From SG8-30 sp963715485 (GTDB taxonomy: Bacteria > Pseudomonadota > Gammaproteobacteria > Steroidobacterales > Steroidobacteraceae): 64,000 nucleotides of DNA. Of the stretch, positions 19,124 to 29,864 are shown piece by piece. A program made the translations under genes and the position numbers. The notes beneath the pieces are model-generated. The model was not told the DNA's origin. It saw nothing but the letters and a program-made list of their open reading frames with translations, and searched no databases. Location of the stretch: assembly GCA_963715485.1 (NCBI GenBank), contig OY970244.1:496001-560000 (forward strand), in the 5' to 3' direction. Each line of letters begins with the position of its first letter. The stretch's first letter is position 1.

Positions 19124-20230
19124 GACGACCCTCCATGTGTGCCGAGCGTTTCGGAGACCTGTCGCAGTATCGCCTCGAGCAGCACCGACTGGGGCAGCAG
19201 GTTGCCCTCAGGCCGCGAGATCAGCTGCGGCAATTCCTGCTCGACGGCGATGGCGAGCCCCCAGTGGTCGGCATTGGCGTAGCCAAGCAACGTCGAACCC
19301 GGAATGACCGCATCGGCGGGCAGCACCTGTCCGTCGTTGCGCCGGTCGTAACCGGCCAGCAGCCGCCAGCTCGGGCGCAGGGCCCATGCAAGGTGCGCAC
19401 GGGTGGTGAAGGCGGCGATCGAGAAATACGCGATGTCGGCCGGCGGTGGATGGGCGGCAAGCCACTCGCGGCGAGTATCCGGCAGCATGCTGTCGGCGAG
19501 GCCCCCGGTCGCCCGGGTCGCAACGCCCCGCGAACGCTTCCGACAGCAGGTGGTCGTAGGCCCACGCGGCGCGCTCGGCCAGCGGAGTACCCAGGATCGG
19601 TCCGGCCAGGCTCACCACGGCCGCGACCTGCTGCGCGGCATCCGGGAACTCGGCGAGGAAATGCAGGATGTCCACGGCGCCCTTCGAATAGCCCATCAGC
19701 ACGATCCGTTGCCCTGGCTCCAGGCCGGCCGCTGCCAGCACGCCGGCGATCTGCCGGGCGTTGTGGCTCGCGCTCGAGCGTCCGCTGACGCGGATGGTGC
19801 CGACCATCACGCCGTGGGCGGCGAGTCGCTCCACGCCCTCGCGGTAGGGCAGGGCGTCGGCCCCGAAGCAATCGCTCAGCGCGCCCGTGACCAGGAAGAA
19901 TCGCAACGCAGGGTCGATCTGCGCCGGCGCGGCAGGCGGCTGCTCCAGGCGAGGCTCGTCCGCCAGCCGCCACAGGAGCGTCTCGCAGCGGGCATCGCCG
20001 GGGGGCAGCGCGCCATGGCCCGCGGCCACCTCGCAGAAGATCTCGCGGAAGCGGGCGCGACCGTCCAGCACGACCACGTCAGCCGGGGCCGGGGGCATGG
20101 CCAGGCGGGTGTCCGACAACTCGGAGGTCGTCGGGTAGGTCGCGCAGCCGCCGAGCAGCAGCGCTTCCACCGCGACGGCACTGAGTACCGCGATGGCGCG
20201 GTGGGCCGGGGCGACGTGCATTCCCGGCAT
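19120..20230 (-). CDS. Alpha/beta-hydrolase lipoprotein, one frameshift
   Basis: About 369 residues from ATG 20230 (another ATG at 20221 is possible; neither has a good ribosome site). The lipobox is LLLGGC. The serine-hydrolase nucleophile elbow is VLMGYSKGAVD (G-x-S-x-G), preceded by RFFLVTGALSDCFG; GYANADHWGLAIA near the C-terminus should hold the catalytic His. The frame changes by one base near 19505. The stop overlaps the GTG start of the LssY_C gene, so the two form an operon. Envelope-anchored esterase or lipase of unknown substrate. Confidence 0.75.
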
Positions 20231-20413
20231 GACAACCGAAAATTGACTGCTGTTCAAGGGCGTAGCACACGGCTGCAAGTCGCGGAGCAAGGCATCGCAG
20301 CCATCGTGCCGAGTGCTGAAATCCAGCACACGCCGCATGCCTGGTCGCTCCACGGCTATCGTCCCCGGTTGGCATTTGTTATCAAGCCTGGCTCAGTTGA
20401 AAAGGAATTCACG

Positions 20414-20629
20414 ATGGACCTGCGCAACGGCGAGACCTGGGACCTGACGCCCACCGACCAGGCCGACGAGATGAGCCGCCGGGGCTATCGCAGCATCCGC
20501 GACGACGTGTCGGGAAGCGACGTGTACAGCTATTATCAGGGCCACGGCAACTGCGTGACCGTGAGGCTCGATGGCCAGCGGCGGGTCCGCTCCATCGTTG
20601 CGGGCCCGGACTTCGATTGCAGGCGATGA
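20414..20629 (+). CDS. Small protein of unknown function
   Basis: 71 residues, ATG at 20414 with AAGGA 8 nt upstream. Begins MDLRNGETWDLTPTDQADEM and ends in a basic, Cys-containing tail (GPDFDCRR). No signal peptide or membrane segment; the predicted strand-rich centre (VYSYYQGHGNCVTVRLDG) suggests a small beta fold. I do not recognise a family. It lies between a divergent lipoprotein gene and the dikinase-like gene, 122 nt before the latter. Confidence 0.6.
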   Translation: MDLRNGETWDLTPTDQADEMSRRGYRSIRDDVSGSDVYSYYQGHGNCVTVRLDGQRRVRSIVAGPDFDCRR

Positions 20630-20751
20630 ACATCATGCAGTGGAGAACCGGCGGTGGAGCGCGTTGCATTCCGCCCGCCGGATCCTGAGCCCTCGCCGGG
20701 CAGCTTCGACCAGTCGCCGCGGAAGGCGGCACTCAACAGCAGGAACCTGAA

Positions 20752-23677
20752 ATGACCCGATCCGTATCCCCGCGCGCCGTCCTCGGCGCGCTCATGTTGG
20801 CCGTCCTCACGGCCGGCCCGGCCCACGGCGCCGACACGTCGATCGAGCGCTACCGCGGCTGGATCGAGCAGATGAAGGCCGACCCGCGCGGGCCATTCGT
20901 GTCGGTCAAGTGGTTCTGCAGCGACGGCACGGTGCTGCCGCCCAAGGCCTACGCCTGCCAGCCGCACGGTGGCGGGCACCAGCACGGCGAGTGGAGCGAT
21001 CGCACGAAGGAGTTGCGCGCCAGCGGCTACATGGTTGCCACACTGCTGGCTGGGATCGACGCCGGCAAGGCCGTGGCCGCACCCGGTTTCCACGACCAGT
21101 TCGGGCAGATGCTCACCGAGCGCTACCTGATGGCGGCCGACGACGGCTGGATCATGCGCCGTGCGTTGTTCTACCGCGGCGCCATCCAGGAGGAGGACGA
21201 GCGTGCCGGCGGTCGTGCCCTGCTCGAGGAACTCGCCTCGCGTCCGGAGTGGCTCGACGTCCACTACCCGATGCTGCGCGCCGGCGTACGGATGCTGCCG
21301 CACGGCGAGGACTCGGCCTCGGTGCAGAAGGTGAGGCAGGTCTCCGCCGGGCTCTCGGAAAAGGATCCGGGATTCCAGAAACTGCGCGCCAAGATCCACG
21401 GCTCCCCGGACGCGGAAGACGCGCAGCGCGTGCGCGACTACGCCGCGACGGTGACGAATGCGGCCCGGCAGGCCGAGTACGAGGCGCTGGCGGCCGAGAT
21501 CGATGCGGTCTACCGGGCCGCGCCGATCGCCGAGACGCTGCGCAAGGCTGCCGCTGGCCGCGGGCTCGACCCGGGGCTGAAGCAGCGGCTGGTCGAGTTG
21601 GCCGGCCTGCTGGAAGCGGACGGCAGCGCAGCGGGAACGTTCACGCACACCGCGGCCGTGCTGGCGCAGATCCGTGACCACCTGCCGAAGGCGGCGGGCG
21701 GCGCGGCGCGCCTCGACCTGCTCGACCTCAGCCTGCAGGTGGAGAGCGCCCACTTCCGCGCCGGGGCGGAACTGGCGCAACAGGTCTCGAGCCTGACGCG
21801 CAAGGAGCGCGCGGCGCTGCTGGCCGCCGCGGCGGAAGCCGCCTATGGGACCGGGCACCTGCGGATGCGGCAGTTCCATGCCATGCAGCCTGCGCTCGAC
21901 CGCGCTGTCGACGCGCGATACGTCACCGATGTCCGACTACCTCGACCACCTTCGCTACCTGGGCCGTGCGCCGGGCTGGGCGTCGCAGAACCTCGCCTTC
22001 CACTTCCAGCCGGCGATGGACAAGCTCGCGGAGATCGAGCCCAAGGCAGAGCTGTTCGTGCAGGACCAGCTGCGCGGCAGCCCGATGCTGGCCTACTCGC
22101 GCATCCTCGACACGCTGGCACGCGACGCCGACAAGCAGGCCGGGATCAGCCACCGCCTGTTCGACCAGGACGTCGGCGTCGGCTTCCGTGCGCTCAACCC
22201 CGGCCTGGCCCGCGGCACGCTGCATACGCGCCCGGACATGGCGAAGATCGGCGACTTCAGCCGTGACGGCATCTACCTGCTGCCCGAGACCGTGGCGGAA
22301 CTGCCGCCGGTGGCCGGGATCCTGACAGCCGGGGAAGGCAACCCGCTTTCGCACGTACAGCTGCTGGCCCGCAACCTGGGCATTCCCAACGTCGCCGTCG
22401 CGCCGGCAGCGCTGGACCAGCTGCATGCGCATGACGGCAAGTCCGTGGTGATGGCGGTCAGCGCCGCCGGTGTCGTCGAGATCCAGCCCGACGGACCCGA
22501 ATGGGACGCCTATTTCGACACCCAGGGCGAGAGCGGCGATGTCGTCATCCGCCCGGACCTCGAGAAGCTGGACCTGTCGGTCCGCGAGTTCATCAACCTC
22601 GACGACCTGCGCGCGGACGATTCCGGCCGTACGGTCGGCCCCAAGGCGGCCAAGCTCGGCGAACTTCGCCATGCCTTCCCGGACAAGGTCGCGCCGGGCG
22701 TCGCCATCCCCTTCGGGTTGTTCCGGGAGGTGGTGCTGGATCGCCCCTACAAGGACGGCAAGCGCACGGTCTTCCAGTGGATGGTGGACGAGTTCCGCCG
22801 CATCGAGGCGCTGCCCGAGGGGCGGGATGCACAGTACGAGAAGCTGCGCGCCGAGCTGTACGACCTGATCCGCAACACCGACCTCGGCCCCGCCTTCCGC
22901 GAGGGCCTGCGCCGGGAGATGCAGCGCGCGTTCGGCACCGTGGACGGCGTCGGCGTGTTCATCCGCTCCGACACCAACGTCGAGGACCTGCCCGGCTTCA
23001 CCGGCGCCGGCCTGAACCTGACCGTGCCCAACGTGGTCGGCTTCGACAACGTCATCCGCGAGCTGAAGGACGTCTGGGCCTCGCCCTACACGAAGCGCGC
23101 CTTTGCCTGGCGCAACTCGCACATGGACGGCCCCGAGCACGTCTACCCGGCCGTCCTGCTGCTGAAGACCGTGCCGTCCGACAAGTCGGGCGTGATGATC
23201 ACCGCCGACGTGGACAACGGCGATCGCAACGTGCTGTCGGTCGCCGTCAACGAGGGCGTAGGCGGCGCCGTGGAGGGCCAGGCCGCCGAGTCGCTGCGCA
23301 TCGACCGCCGCACCGGCGACGTGCGGCTGCTGGCGGTGGCCACGGCGCCGACCCGCCACGTGCCGCAGCCCTCGGGCGGCGTGGCCGAGTTGCCCGCCAG
23401 CGGCGCCGAGACGCTGCTGCACCCGGGCGAGATCCGCCAGCTGATCGAGATCTCGGAGGAGATCCCCCGGAAGTTCCCGCCGATCACCGACGACCAGGGC
23501 CGGCCCGCGCCGGCCGACATCGAGTTCGCCTTCGTGGACGGCAAGCTGCAGCTGCTGCAGATCCGGCCCTTCCTGGAAAGCCGGAAGGCCAAGGGCAGCG
23601 GCTACCTGATGGGGATGGACGAGGGATTGACCGCGAGCCGTGGCAATTCCGTGAACCTCGCGGAGGTGCCGCGATGA
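20752..23677 (+). CDS. Secreted PEP/glucan-water-dikinase-like phosphotransferase, one frameshift
   Basis: About 974 residues with a signal peptide (MTRSVSPRAVLGALMLAVLTAGPAHG). A 400-residue unfamiliar N-terminal part (with CSDGTVLPPKAYAC) is followed by a swivelling phosphohistidine domain (TAGEGNPLSHVQLLARNLG) and then a C-terminal ATP-grasp domain (GPKAAKLGEL, IRSDTNVEDLPGFTGAG, DVWASPYTKRAFAWR). This order, His domain before the nucleotide domain, and the last two motifs match plant glucan/phosphoglucan water dikinases rather than PEP synthase, where the order is reversed. One extra base near 21935 breaks the frame. Export of a dikinase is unusual because ATP is not available outside. 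Its stop overlaps the next start. Confidence 0.8.
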
Positions 23678-24956
23678 ACCGCTTCGGGATCTGCCTGGCC
23701 GCAGGCCTGGCCGCAGCCGTACTGTTTGCCGCCGTGGCAGATGCGTACCCGCTGGACGGTTACCCCGAGACGGGGCATCCGGCGGGTCGAGGGCGCCCGG
23801 CTGGCCCACGAGGGCGTGATCCGCGACGGCAAGCAGCCGCCGGGGGCACTGCTGCCGACCGCGGCGGTGGACCTGCGCCTGCTCGGGCATCGCAAGATGG
23901 ACCTGCCGGGCGTGGATCCGGCGTTCACCTCGAAGGTCGTCTCGATCCTGCGGGTCGGAGGCGAATCGCTACGGCATCGCCGTGCTCGACCTGACGGATC
24001 CCGCGAACCCCGGATACGCCGAGCACCGCGGCGACTACACGCAGAACGTCGGCAGCGTCGGCAAGCTGGTGGTGGCGATCGCGCTGTTCCAGGCCCTGGC
24101 CGACACCTGGCCGGACCCGCAGAAGCGGCGCGACGTGCTGCGAAACACGCGGGTGACGGCGGATGCGTTCGCTCATTGGGACCACCACACGATCCGCCTG
24201 TTCGACCCGGACACGCAAGACCCTGGTCCGCCGCCCGGTCCGCGACGGCGACACCGGCTCGCTGTGGGAGTGGCTGGACTGGATGCTCTCGGTCAGCTCC
24301 AACTCCGCCGCCGCGATGGTGATGCGCGAGGCGATGCTGCTGCGCCAGTTCGGCGACCGCTATCCGCTCGGGGAGGAGGAGATCCACCGCTTCTTCCGCG
24401 AGACGCCGCGCGCCGAGCTGACGGCGCTGTTCGACCGCACCTTCGTCGAGCCGCTCACCCGCAACGGCTTCGACACGGACATGCTGCGGCAGGGCAGTTT
24501 CTTCACCGCCGAGGGCAAGCGGCTGGTGCAGGGCGTCGGCAACAGCTACGGGACCGCGCGCGAGCTGGCGGAAGTGATGCTGCGCCTCGAGCAGGGCCGC
24601 GTGGTCGACGAGTGGTCGAGCCGCCAGATCAAGCGGCTGCTCTACATGACCGAGCGACGGATCCGCTACGCCTCGTCGCCGGCGCTGGCGCGACGCGGCC
24701 GTCTATTACAAGTCGGGCTCGTTGTACAAGTGCCAGCAGGAGGAAGGCTTCGACTGCGGGCCCTACCGCGGCAACGTGCGCAACTACATGAACTCGGTGA
24801 TCATCGTGGAGAGCCCGGCGGGCGAGCGCCGGCTGCACTACGTGGTGACGCTGATCTCCAACGTGCTGCGCAAGAACTCGGCGGGCGAGCACCAGGCGAT
24901 CGCGACGAGGATCCAGCGCCTGATCGAGGAGATGCATCCTGCGCCGGCCGCCCTGA
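23674..24956 (+). pseudogene. Exported beta-lactamase-fold serine hydrolase, four or five frameshifts
   Basis: Signal peptide MNRFGICLAAGLAAAVLFAAVADA starts in an ATGA overlap with the dikinase stop. Reading across frame changes near 23773, 23965, 24220 and 24695 gives one continuous product of about 427 residues with the three penicillin-recognising motifs: NVGSVGKLVVA (S-x-x-K), VSSNSAAAM (S-x-N) and VYYKSGSLY (K-S-G), plus RNYMNSVIIVES. The first break is in the GGGG at 23772-23775. The end is probably the TGA at 24954-24956, which needs one more shift. All shifts have the same sign, so sequence error is more likely than decay. Substrate unknown; class A beta-lactamase or peptidase-like. 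Confidence 0.7.
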
Positions 24957-24975
24957 AGGAACGGCCGCGGCGGGG

Positions 24976-25937
24976 TCAGCGATCCTTGCGGGCGGCGGGC
25001 TTGCCGTCGGTCCGTCGGGACGCCGTCAGCGAGCAGCAGGTCGTGCAGCGGCGTGGCGAGGTCGGCCAGCCACTGGCCGCCACGGGGGTCCTCGGCGAGT
25101 CCGACCAGCACCAGGCGCCGTCCGCCCGACTCGACCAGCGCGCCGTCGGCGTGAAACTGCTTCCAGGTGCCGGACTTGCGGTAGATCCTGGCGTCGGGAT
25201 GCGTGGCGAGTCCCTTGACGAACTTGTGGGCGATGCCCGGGTCGCCGAGCGCGGCCTTCATCTCGCGGGTGTGGGCCGGATCGAGCAGCTCGCCGGCCTC
25301 GAGCAGGTAGAACAGGCGCGCCACCTGCATGGTCGTCGCCCCGTGCGAGAGGTTGTGAAGCGGATCGCGCGGAAGGCGTTGGTCGAGGCGTAGTCCTTGC
25401 CGACCCACAGCCCGCCGTTGTGCCGAGGGTCGTACAGCCTCAGGCCGGGCGATTGCAGCAGCGCCAGCAGCTCGTCCCGGCCGACCCACTCCAGCACCCG
25501 CGTGGCGGACGTGTTGCTGGAGTAGCGGATCATCTGCACGACGTCCTCGGCCAGGTCCGCGGGATGCCGGTGCCGAGCGCCTGGGCCTTGCGATAGGCGC
25601 CGAACAGGATGGCGATCTTCGGCAGGCTGGCCGCGTACATCATTGCGTCGCCGTTCACGGCCGCGACGCGTGGCGCGCGGAGGTTCGTGATGTCGGCGAC
25701 GGTCACGGCGAGCCGGCCGTCCAGGACCGCCTGCTCGAGGCCAAGCTCGCCCAGTACGTCCTCGAGGCCCGCTTGCAGGACCGGGTCGGTGAACTCCCAC
25801 AGGTCCGCGGGGTCGGCGATGATCACGATGGCGTCGCGCCCGGCCGGGGCGCGCGGCGCCGCGGCAGCGAGCGGCGGGAGAAGGGCGGCCAGCAGGAGAC
25901 AGGGCAGCACCCGGCGCAGCGTCATCTCGGGGATCAT
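24976..25937 (-). pseudogene. Exported class A beta-lactamase-related serine hydrolase, three frameshifts
   Basis: About 319 residues read across breaks near 25560, 25370 and 25012. Signal peptide (MIPEMTLRRVLPCLLLAALLPPLAAA; start 25937 or 25925). Motifs: YAASLPKIAILFGAY (S-x-x-K), RYSSNTSATRVL (S-x-N) and IYRKSGTWKQFHADG (K-S-G), and a C-terminal VLVGLAEDPRGGQWL strand. The tail GKPAARKDR ends at the TGA 24976-24978, only about 20 nt from the end of the convergent serine hydrolase on the other strand. It is a different sequence from that neighbour, so the pair is not a simple inverted duplication. Real or artefactual breakage cannot be told apart here. Confidence 0.72.
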
Positions 25938-26023
25938 CTCGCGGCCAGTGGGGAGAGTGTGCCAGTGTACAGGCGGGATTCCACGGTGGTCAGTCTGACA
26001 CGGGAGCGGAGGAGAAAGTTCGC

Positions 26024-27463
26024 ATGAGGAAGGCGACGGCAATGGTCGTGGCGGCAGGGCTGGCCATGAGCGGCACGGTCGCCTGGGGTTCGTCCGACGT
26101 GCGCGGCAAGGTCACGGAGTTCAGCTCGCCGAGCGGCGCCACGGAGCGCTGCGTGGCGCTGGCACACATGCCCGGCGGCCGCTACACGGAGGCGGACGTC
26201 GGCGAAGGAAGCGGAGTTCTGCTCCATCGACTTCCATGGCAAGACGCATGCGTTGTGCCCGAAGGTCTTCAGCACCAGCCCGGGCACGCTGGTCTATTCC
26301 CTCGATGGCGGCCCGTATGCGGGCAACCCTGCGGGCTTCGAGGCCGCGGCCTGCGGTGGCGGCGTCCACAAGGGCGGCGCGAGCGGCGAGCCGATCGCGT
26401 ACAAGATGTCGGTCAACACGCGCGAGTCCAGTGCCACCTTCGCGAATTCCTCGCTCATCTACTATCACTTCGCGCGCTACTTCCATGCGACGGTGCACGT
26501 GCCGGTGGCGGTGCTGCGCAGCATCGACCGCAAGGAACACAGCCGGCGCGTCAGCTCGCGCGGCGCGGCGCTGTCGGCCGGCCGCTCCAACCTGAAGATG
26601 AACCACGCGGCGTGGCAGGCACTGCTCGCCGCCGAGCGCGATCCCTCGACCTACAGGCCCGCCGCGGAGTTGTTCACGCCGGAAGGACTGCTCTACGGCG
26701 TGATGCTGCATCCCTCGGGCAAGCGCTACAGCGAGGAGATCAATGGCACGCGCAAGTCGGGCTGGGGCGACGGCCAGAACCGCGACTTCCAGGAGACTGC
26801 GCCGTTTCGCGCGCTGCGCAGCGAAAAGCCGCTGGCCGAGGCGATCGAGGAAGGCAGGCGGGTGGCGTTCCAGGACCCGAAGCTTGCGAAGGCGACCGGC
26901 AAGCGACGCCACGCCCGTGCAGATGGTGTTCTGGATGAGCGACCTCGTGGACATCACCCTGCTCGACTTCATCTTCAGCCAGCAGGACCGTATCGGGAAC
27001 ATCGACTACCTGCCCTACTGGGTCTGGGCCGAGGACGGGACGCTCCGCTCGCGGCCGGCCACGGGGACGACGCCACCGGACGACATCGCGGCCCGCAAGC
27101 CGGTCGCTGGTCAAGCGCACCGAGCTCGGCGACAACGACGCCGGCGTGCGCATGACCTACATGAACTACACCAAGCGCACCGGGATGCTCGAGAAGCTGC
27201 GACATTACCGCGCCGACGCCTACCGGCAGCTGATGCGCCTCGATGCCGACTTCAAGGCAACCGGCCCGCTGCACGAGTACGTGCGCACGACCTTCGGGCT
27301 GAGCGAGCGCGAGTTCGCGCAGGTCGTGGCCAACACCGCCGCGGCCGCGGCGATCCTGCGCGACAGCTGCAGGGCGGGCCGGCTGCGCTTCGACGTCGAG
27401 CCGGAGGAGTTCGTCGTCACCGGCTCGGTGAAGCCGAAGGAGCTCGATTGCGACGCGCCCTGA
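26024..27463 (+). pseudogene. Exported kinase-like protein of unknown family, three frameshifts
   Basis: About 479 residues across breaks near 26205, 26905 and 27110 (each one extra base). Signal peptide MRKATAMVVAAGLAMSGTVAWG. Cysteines are few but paired (FCSIDFHGK, EAAACGGG). The C-terminal half has WMSDLVDITLLDFIFSQQDR followed by IGN, then about 45 residues later TELGDNDAGVRM. D-x6-D-R-x-x-N followed by D-N-D-A-G looks like the catalytic loop and metal-binding Asp of HipA/Fam20C-type kinases. I do not recognise the family outright. The next gene, a metallophosphoesterase, overlaps its end, so a kinase/phosphatase pair in the periplasm is possible but inferred. Confidence 0.62.
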
Positions 27464-28469
27464 TCCTGCGGCCGGGCGCCGCGCTGCGGCGCCCTCGCTC
27501 CTGTTCCGCTGCTGGCGGCCCTGCCTTTGCTGGCCGGCGCGGCGACACTGCGCGTCGCCGTGATCTCGGACCTGAACAGCAGCTATGGAAGCACGACCTA
27601 CGAGCCAGGCGTGGCGCGGACCGTCGCCCGCCTGGTCGCGCTGCGTCCTGACCTGGTGATCAGCACCGGGGACATGGTGGCGGGACAGCGGCTGCACCCG
27701 CCGCTCGGGCGCGAGCCAGTGCTGGCGATGTGGTCGGCCTTCGACGCGCAGGTCACGGATCCCCTCGCCACGGCCGGGCATTCCCTTCGCCGCGACGCCG
27801 GGCAACCACGATGCGTCGGCCTATGAGGGCTTCACGCTGGAGCGGGCGATCTATCGCCAGCAGTGGGAGGCGCGGACGCAGGGATTGCGGTTCGTGGACC
27901 GGGGCGACTTCCCCTTCCACTACGCCTTCACCCTGGGGGACGTCCTGTTCGTCTCGCTGGACGCGACCCGCGTCGGCGCGCTCGACCCGCCGCAGCGCCG
28001 CTGGCTCGAGGCGCTGCTGGATCGCGAGGCAGCGAAATACCGGCACCGGGTCGTGTTCAGCCACCTGCCCGTCTACCCGTTCGCGCAGGGCCGGGAGACC
28101 GAGGTGACGGCCGACCACGCGCTGGAGCGGCTGCTGCAGCGCCACGGCGTGGAGCTCTACCTGAGCGGCCACCATCACGCCTTCTACCCGGGCTTCCACG
28201 GCGGGATCCGTCACGTCGGGCAGGCCTGCCTCGGTTCGGGCCCGCGCAGGCTGATCGGGGACGATGCGCGGTCCGATCGCGCGGTCACCTGGCTGGAGTT
28301 CGGTGACGACGGGTTGCGCGTCGCCGCGCTCGTCGCGCCGCAGCTCGAGCAGCGAATCGACTTCGAGACGCTGCCCGCGTCCATCCGCTCGCGCTATGGC
28401 ACGCTGGTGCGCGACGACCTTCGCCCCGCGACCGCGCGTGGCAAGGCCGCCGCGCCGGCGGGACGCTGA
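27448..28469 (+). CDS. Exported metallophosphoesterase, two frameshifts
   Basis: About 340 residues. The start is uncertain: a TTG at 27448 overlaps the previous gene and leads through a break near 27500 into a signal-like stretch (LLAALPLLAGAA). The metal-site motifs are all present: VISDLNSSYG, STGDMVAG, TPGNHDASAYEG, FSHLPVYPF and LSGHHHAFYPG. The second break is at the GGG 27776-27778; removing one G restores AGIPFAATPGNHD. Calcineurin-like phosphatase acting in the periplasm, on protein or small-molecule phosphates. It is followed 17 nt later by a nucleotide-transporter-like gene. Confidence 0.78.
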
Positions 28470-28486
28470 ACCAGGAGGAGTGACCC

Positions 28487-29845
28487 TTGAACGCAGTCGT
28501 CCACCCTGACCCGGGCCCGCGCTCGCCGCTCGAGCGTGCGCTGAGCGTCTTCACCGAGGTGCGCCGCGGCGAGGGCGCCACCGCGCTGGCGCTTGCGCTC
28601 AACATCTTCCTGATCCTGACCGCGTACTACCTCATCAAGCCGGTGCGGGAGGCGCTGATCCTCTCGATCCCGGGCGGCGCCGAGATCAAGAGCTACGCCG
28701 CCGCCGGCCAGGCACTGCTGCTGCTCGTGCTGGTCCCGGCCTACGGCTGGCTGGCCAGCCGTGTGCCCCGCATGCGTCTCATCGACTCGGTCACGCTGTT
28801 CTTCGCGGCCTGCCTGGGCGTCTTCTACCTGCTGATCGTCGGCGGCGTGCAGGTGGCGGTGGCCTTCTTCCTGTGGGTCGGCATCTTCAACCTGATGGTG
28901 CCGGCGCAGTTCTGGGCCTTCGCGAACGACCTGTACAACCCGGACCAGGGCAAGCGCCTGTTCGTGCTGGTGGCCTTCGGCGCCTCCTCCGGCGCGGTGT
29001 TCGGCAGCTTCCTCGCGGACGAGATGATCCGCTATGTCGGCGTGTACGAGATGCTGCTGGCCGCGGGGGTGCTGCTGGCCGGAACGCTGTTCATCACGCA
29101 CTGGGTCAACCGCCACGAACAGCACGCCCCGGCGCCGGGTACGGCGGTGAAGACGGCAGCGGAAGAGCCGCTGGAGCAGGGCAACGCCTTCGGCTTCGTG
29201 TTCCGCAACCGCTACCTGCTGCTGCTGGCCTTCATGCTGCTGTTCAACAACTGGGTCAATGCCAACGGCGAGTACATCCTGGGGCACATCGTGAAGGACG
29301 CGGCCGATGCCGCGGCCGCGGCGCCCGGGGGGCAGCACGCGGACGAGTTCATCGCCGGCTTCTACGCGCGCTACTTCGGCGTCGTGAACCTGGTCGGCAT
29401 GCTGCTGCAGCTGTTCGTGGTCTCGCGCGTCATCAAGTACATCGGCGTGCCGGTGGCGATCTGTCTGCTGCCGGCCATCGTGCTCGGCAGCTACGCGCTG
29501 ATCGTGGCGCTGCCGGTGCTCGGCGTCGTCCGCTGGGTGAAGACCGCCGAGAACTCGACCGACTACTCGCTGCAGAACACCATCAAGCAGGTGCTGTACC
29601 TGCCGACGACACGAACGGAGAAGTACAAGGCCAAGCAGGCGATCGACACGTTCTTCGTGCGCGCAGGCGACCTGTGCTCGGCCGGCCTGGTGTTCGCCGG
29701 CACCCACCTGCTGATGCTGGACGTGCGCGGCTTCGCCGTCGCCACCATGGTGCTCGGCGCGGTCTGGCTGGTCCTGTCGCTGCTGCTGGGCCGCCGGTTC
29801 CGGGAACTGGTACCCTCGCAACCGCGGGAGCCACGCGGGGACTGA
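28487..29845 (+). CDS. NTP/NDP exchange (Npt/TLC-like) or MFS transporter
   Basis: 452 residues, TTG start with AGGAGGAG 6-8 nt upstream. Eleven or twelve membrane helices. LTAYYLIKPVREALILS near residue 45 and the loop TAENSTDYSLQNTIKQVLYL ... TRTEKYKAKQAIDTFF match the bacterial Npt1/Npt2 (ADP/ATP translocase-like) family, which also has diverse free-living members whose substrates are not ATP. Inner membrane. Ends 19 nt before the S33 hydrolase gene, likely in one transcript with it. Confidence 0.82.
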   Translation: MNAVVHPDPGPRSPLERALSVFTEVRRGEGATALALALNIFLILTAYYLIKPVREALILSIPGGAEIKSYAAAGQALLLLVLVPAYGWLASRVPRMRLIDSVTLFFAACLGVFYLLIVGGVQVAVAFFLWVGIFNLMVPAQFWAFANDLYNPDQGKRLFVLVAFGASSGAVFGSFLADEMIRYVGVYEMLLAAGVLLAGTLFITHWVNRHEQHAPAPGTAVKTAAEEPLEQGNAFGFVFRNRYLLLLAFMLLFNNWVNANGEYILGHIVKDAADAAAAAPGGQHADEFIAGFYARYFGVVNLVGMLLQLFVVSRVIKYIGVPVAICLLPAIVLGSYALIVALPVLGVVRWVKTAENSTDYSLQNTIKQVLYLPTTRTEKYKAKQAIDTFFVRAGDLCSAGLVFAGTHLLMLDVRGFAVATMVLGAVWLVLSLLLGRRFRELVPSQPREPRGD

Positions 29846-29864
29846 GCCCGGAAGGATGCTGACG

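Noticed and set aside
24976..25937. Class A beta-lactamase conferring resistance
   Set aside because: The fold motifs fit, but no class A active-site Glu or neighbouring regulator could be placed, and the gene is broken in this sequence.
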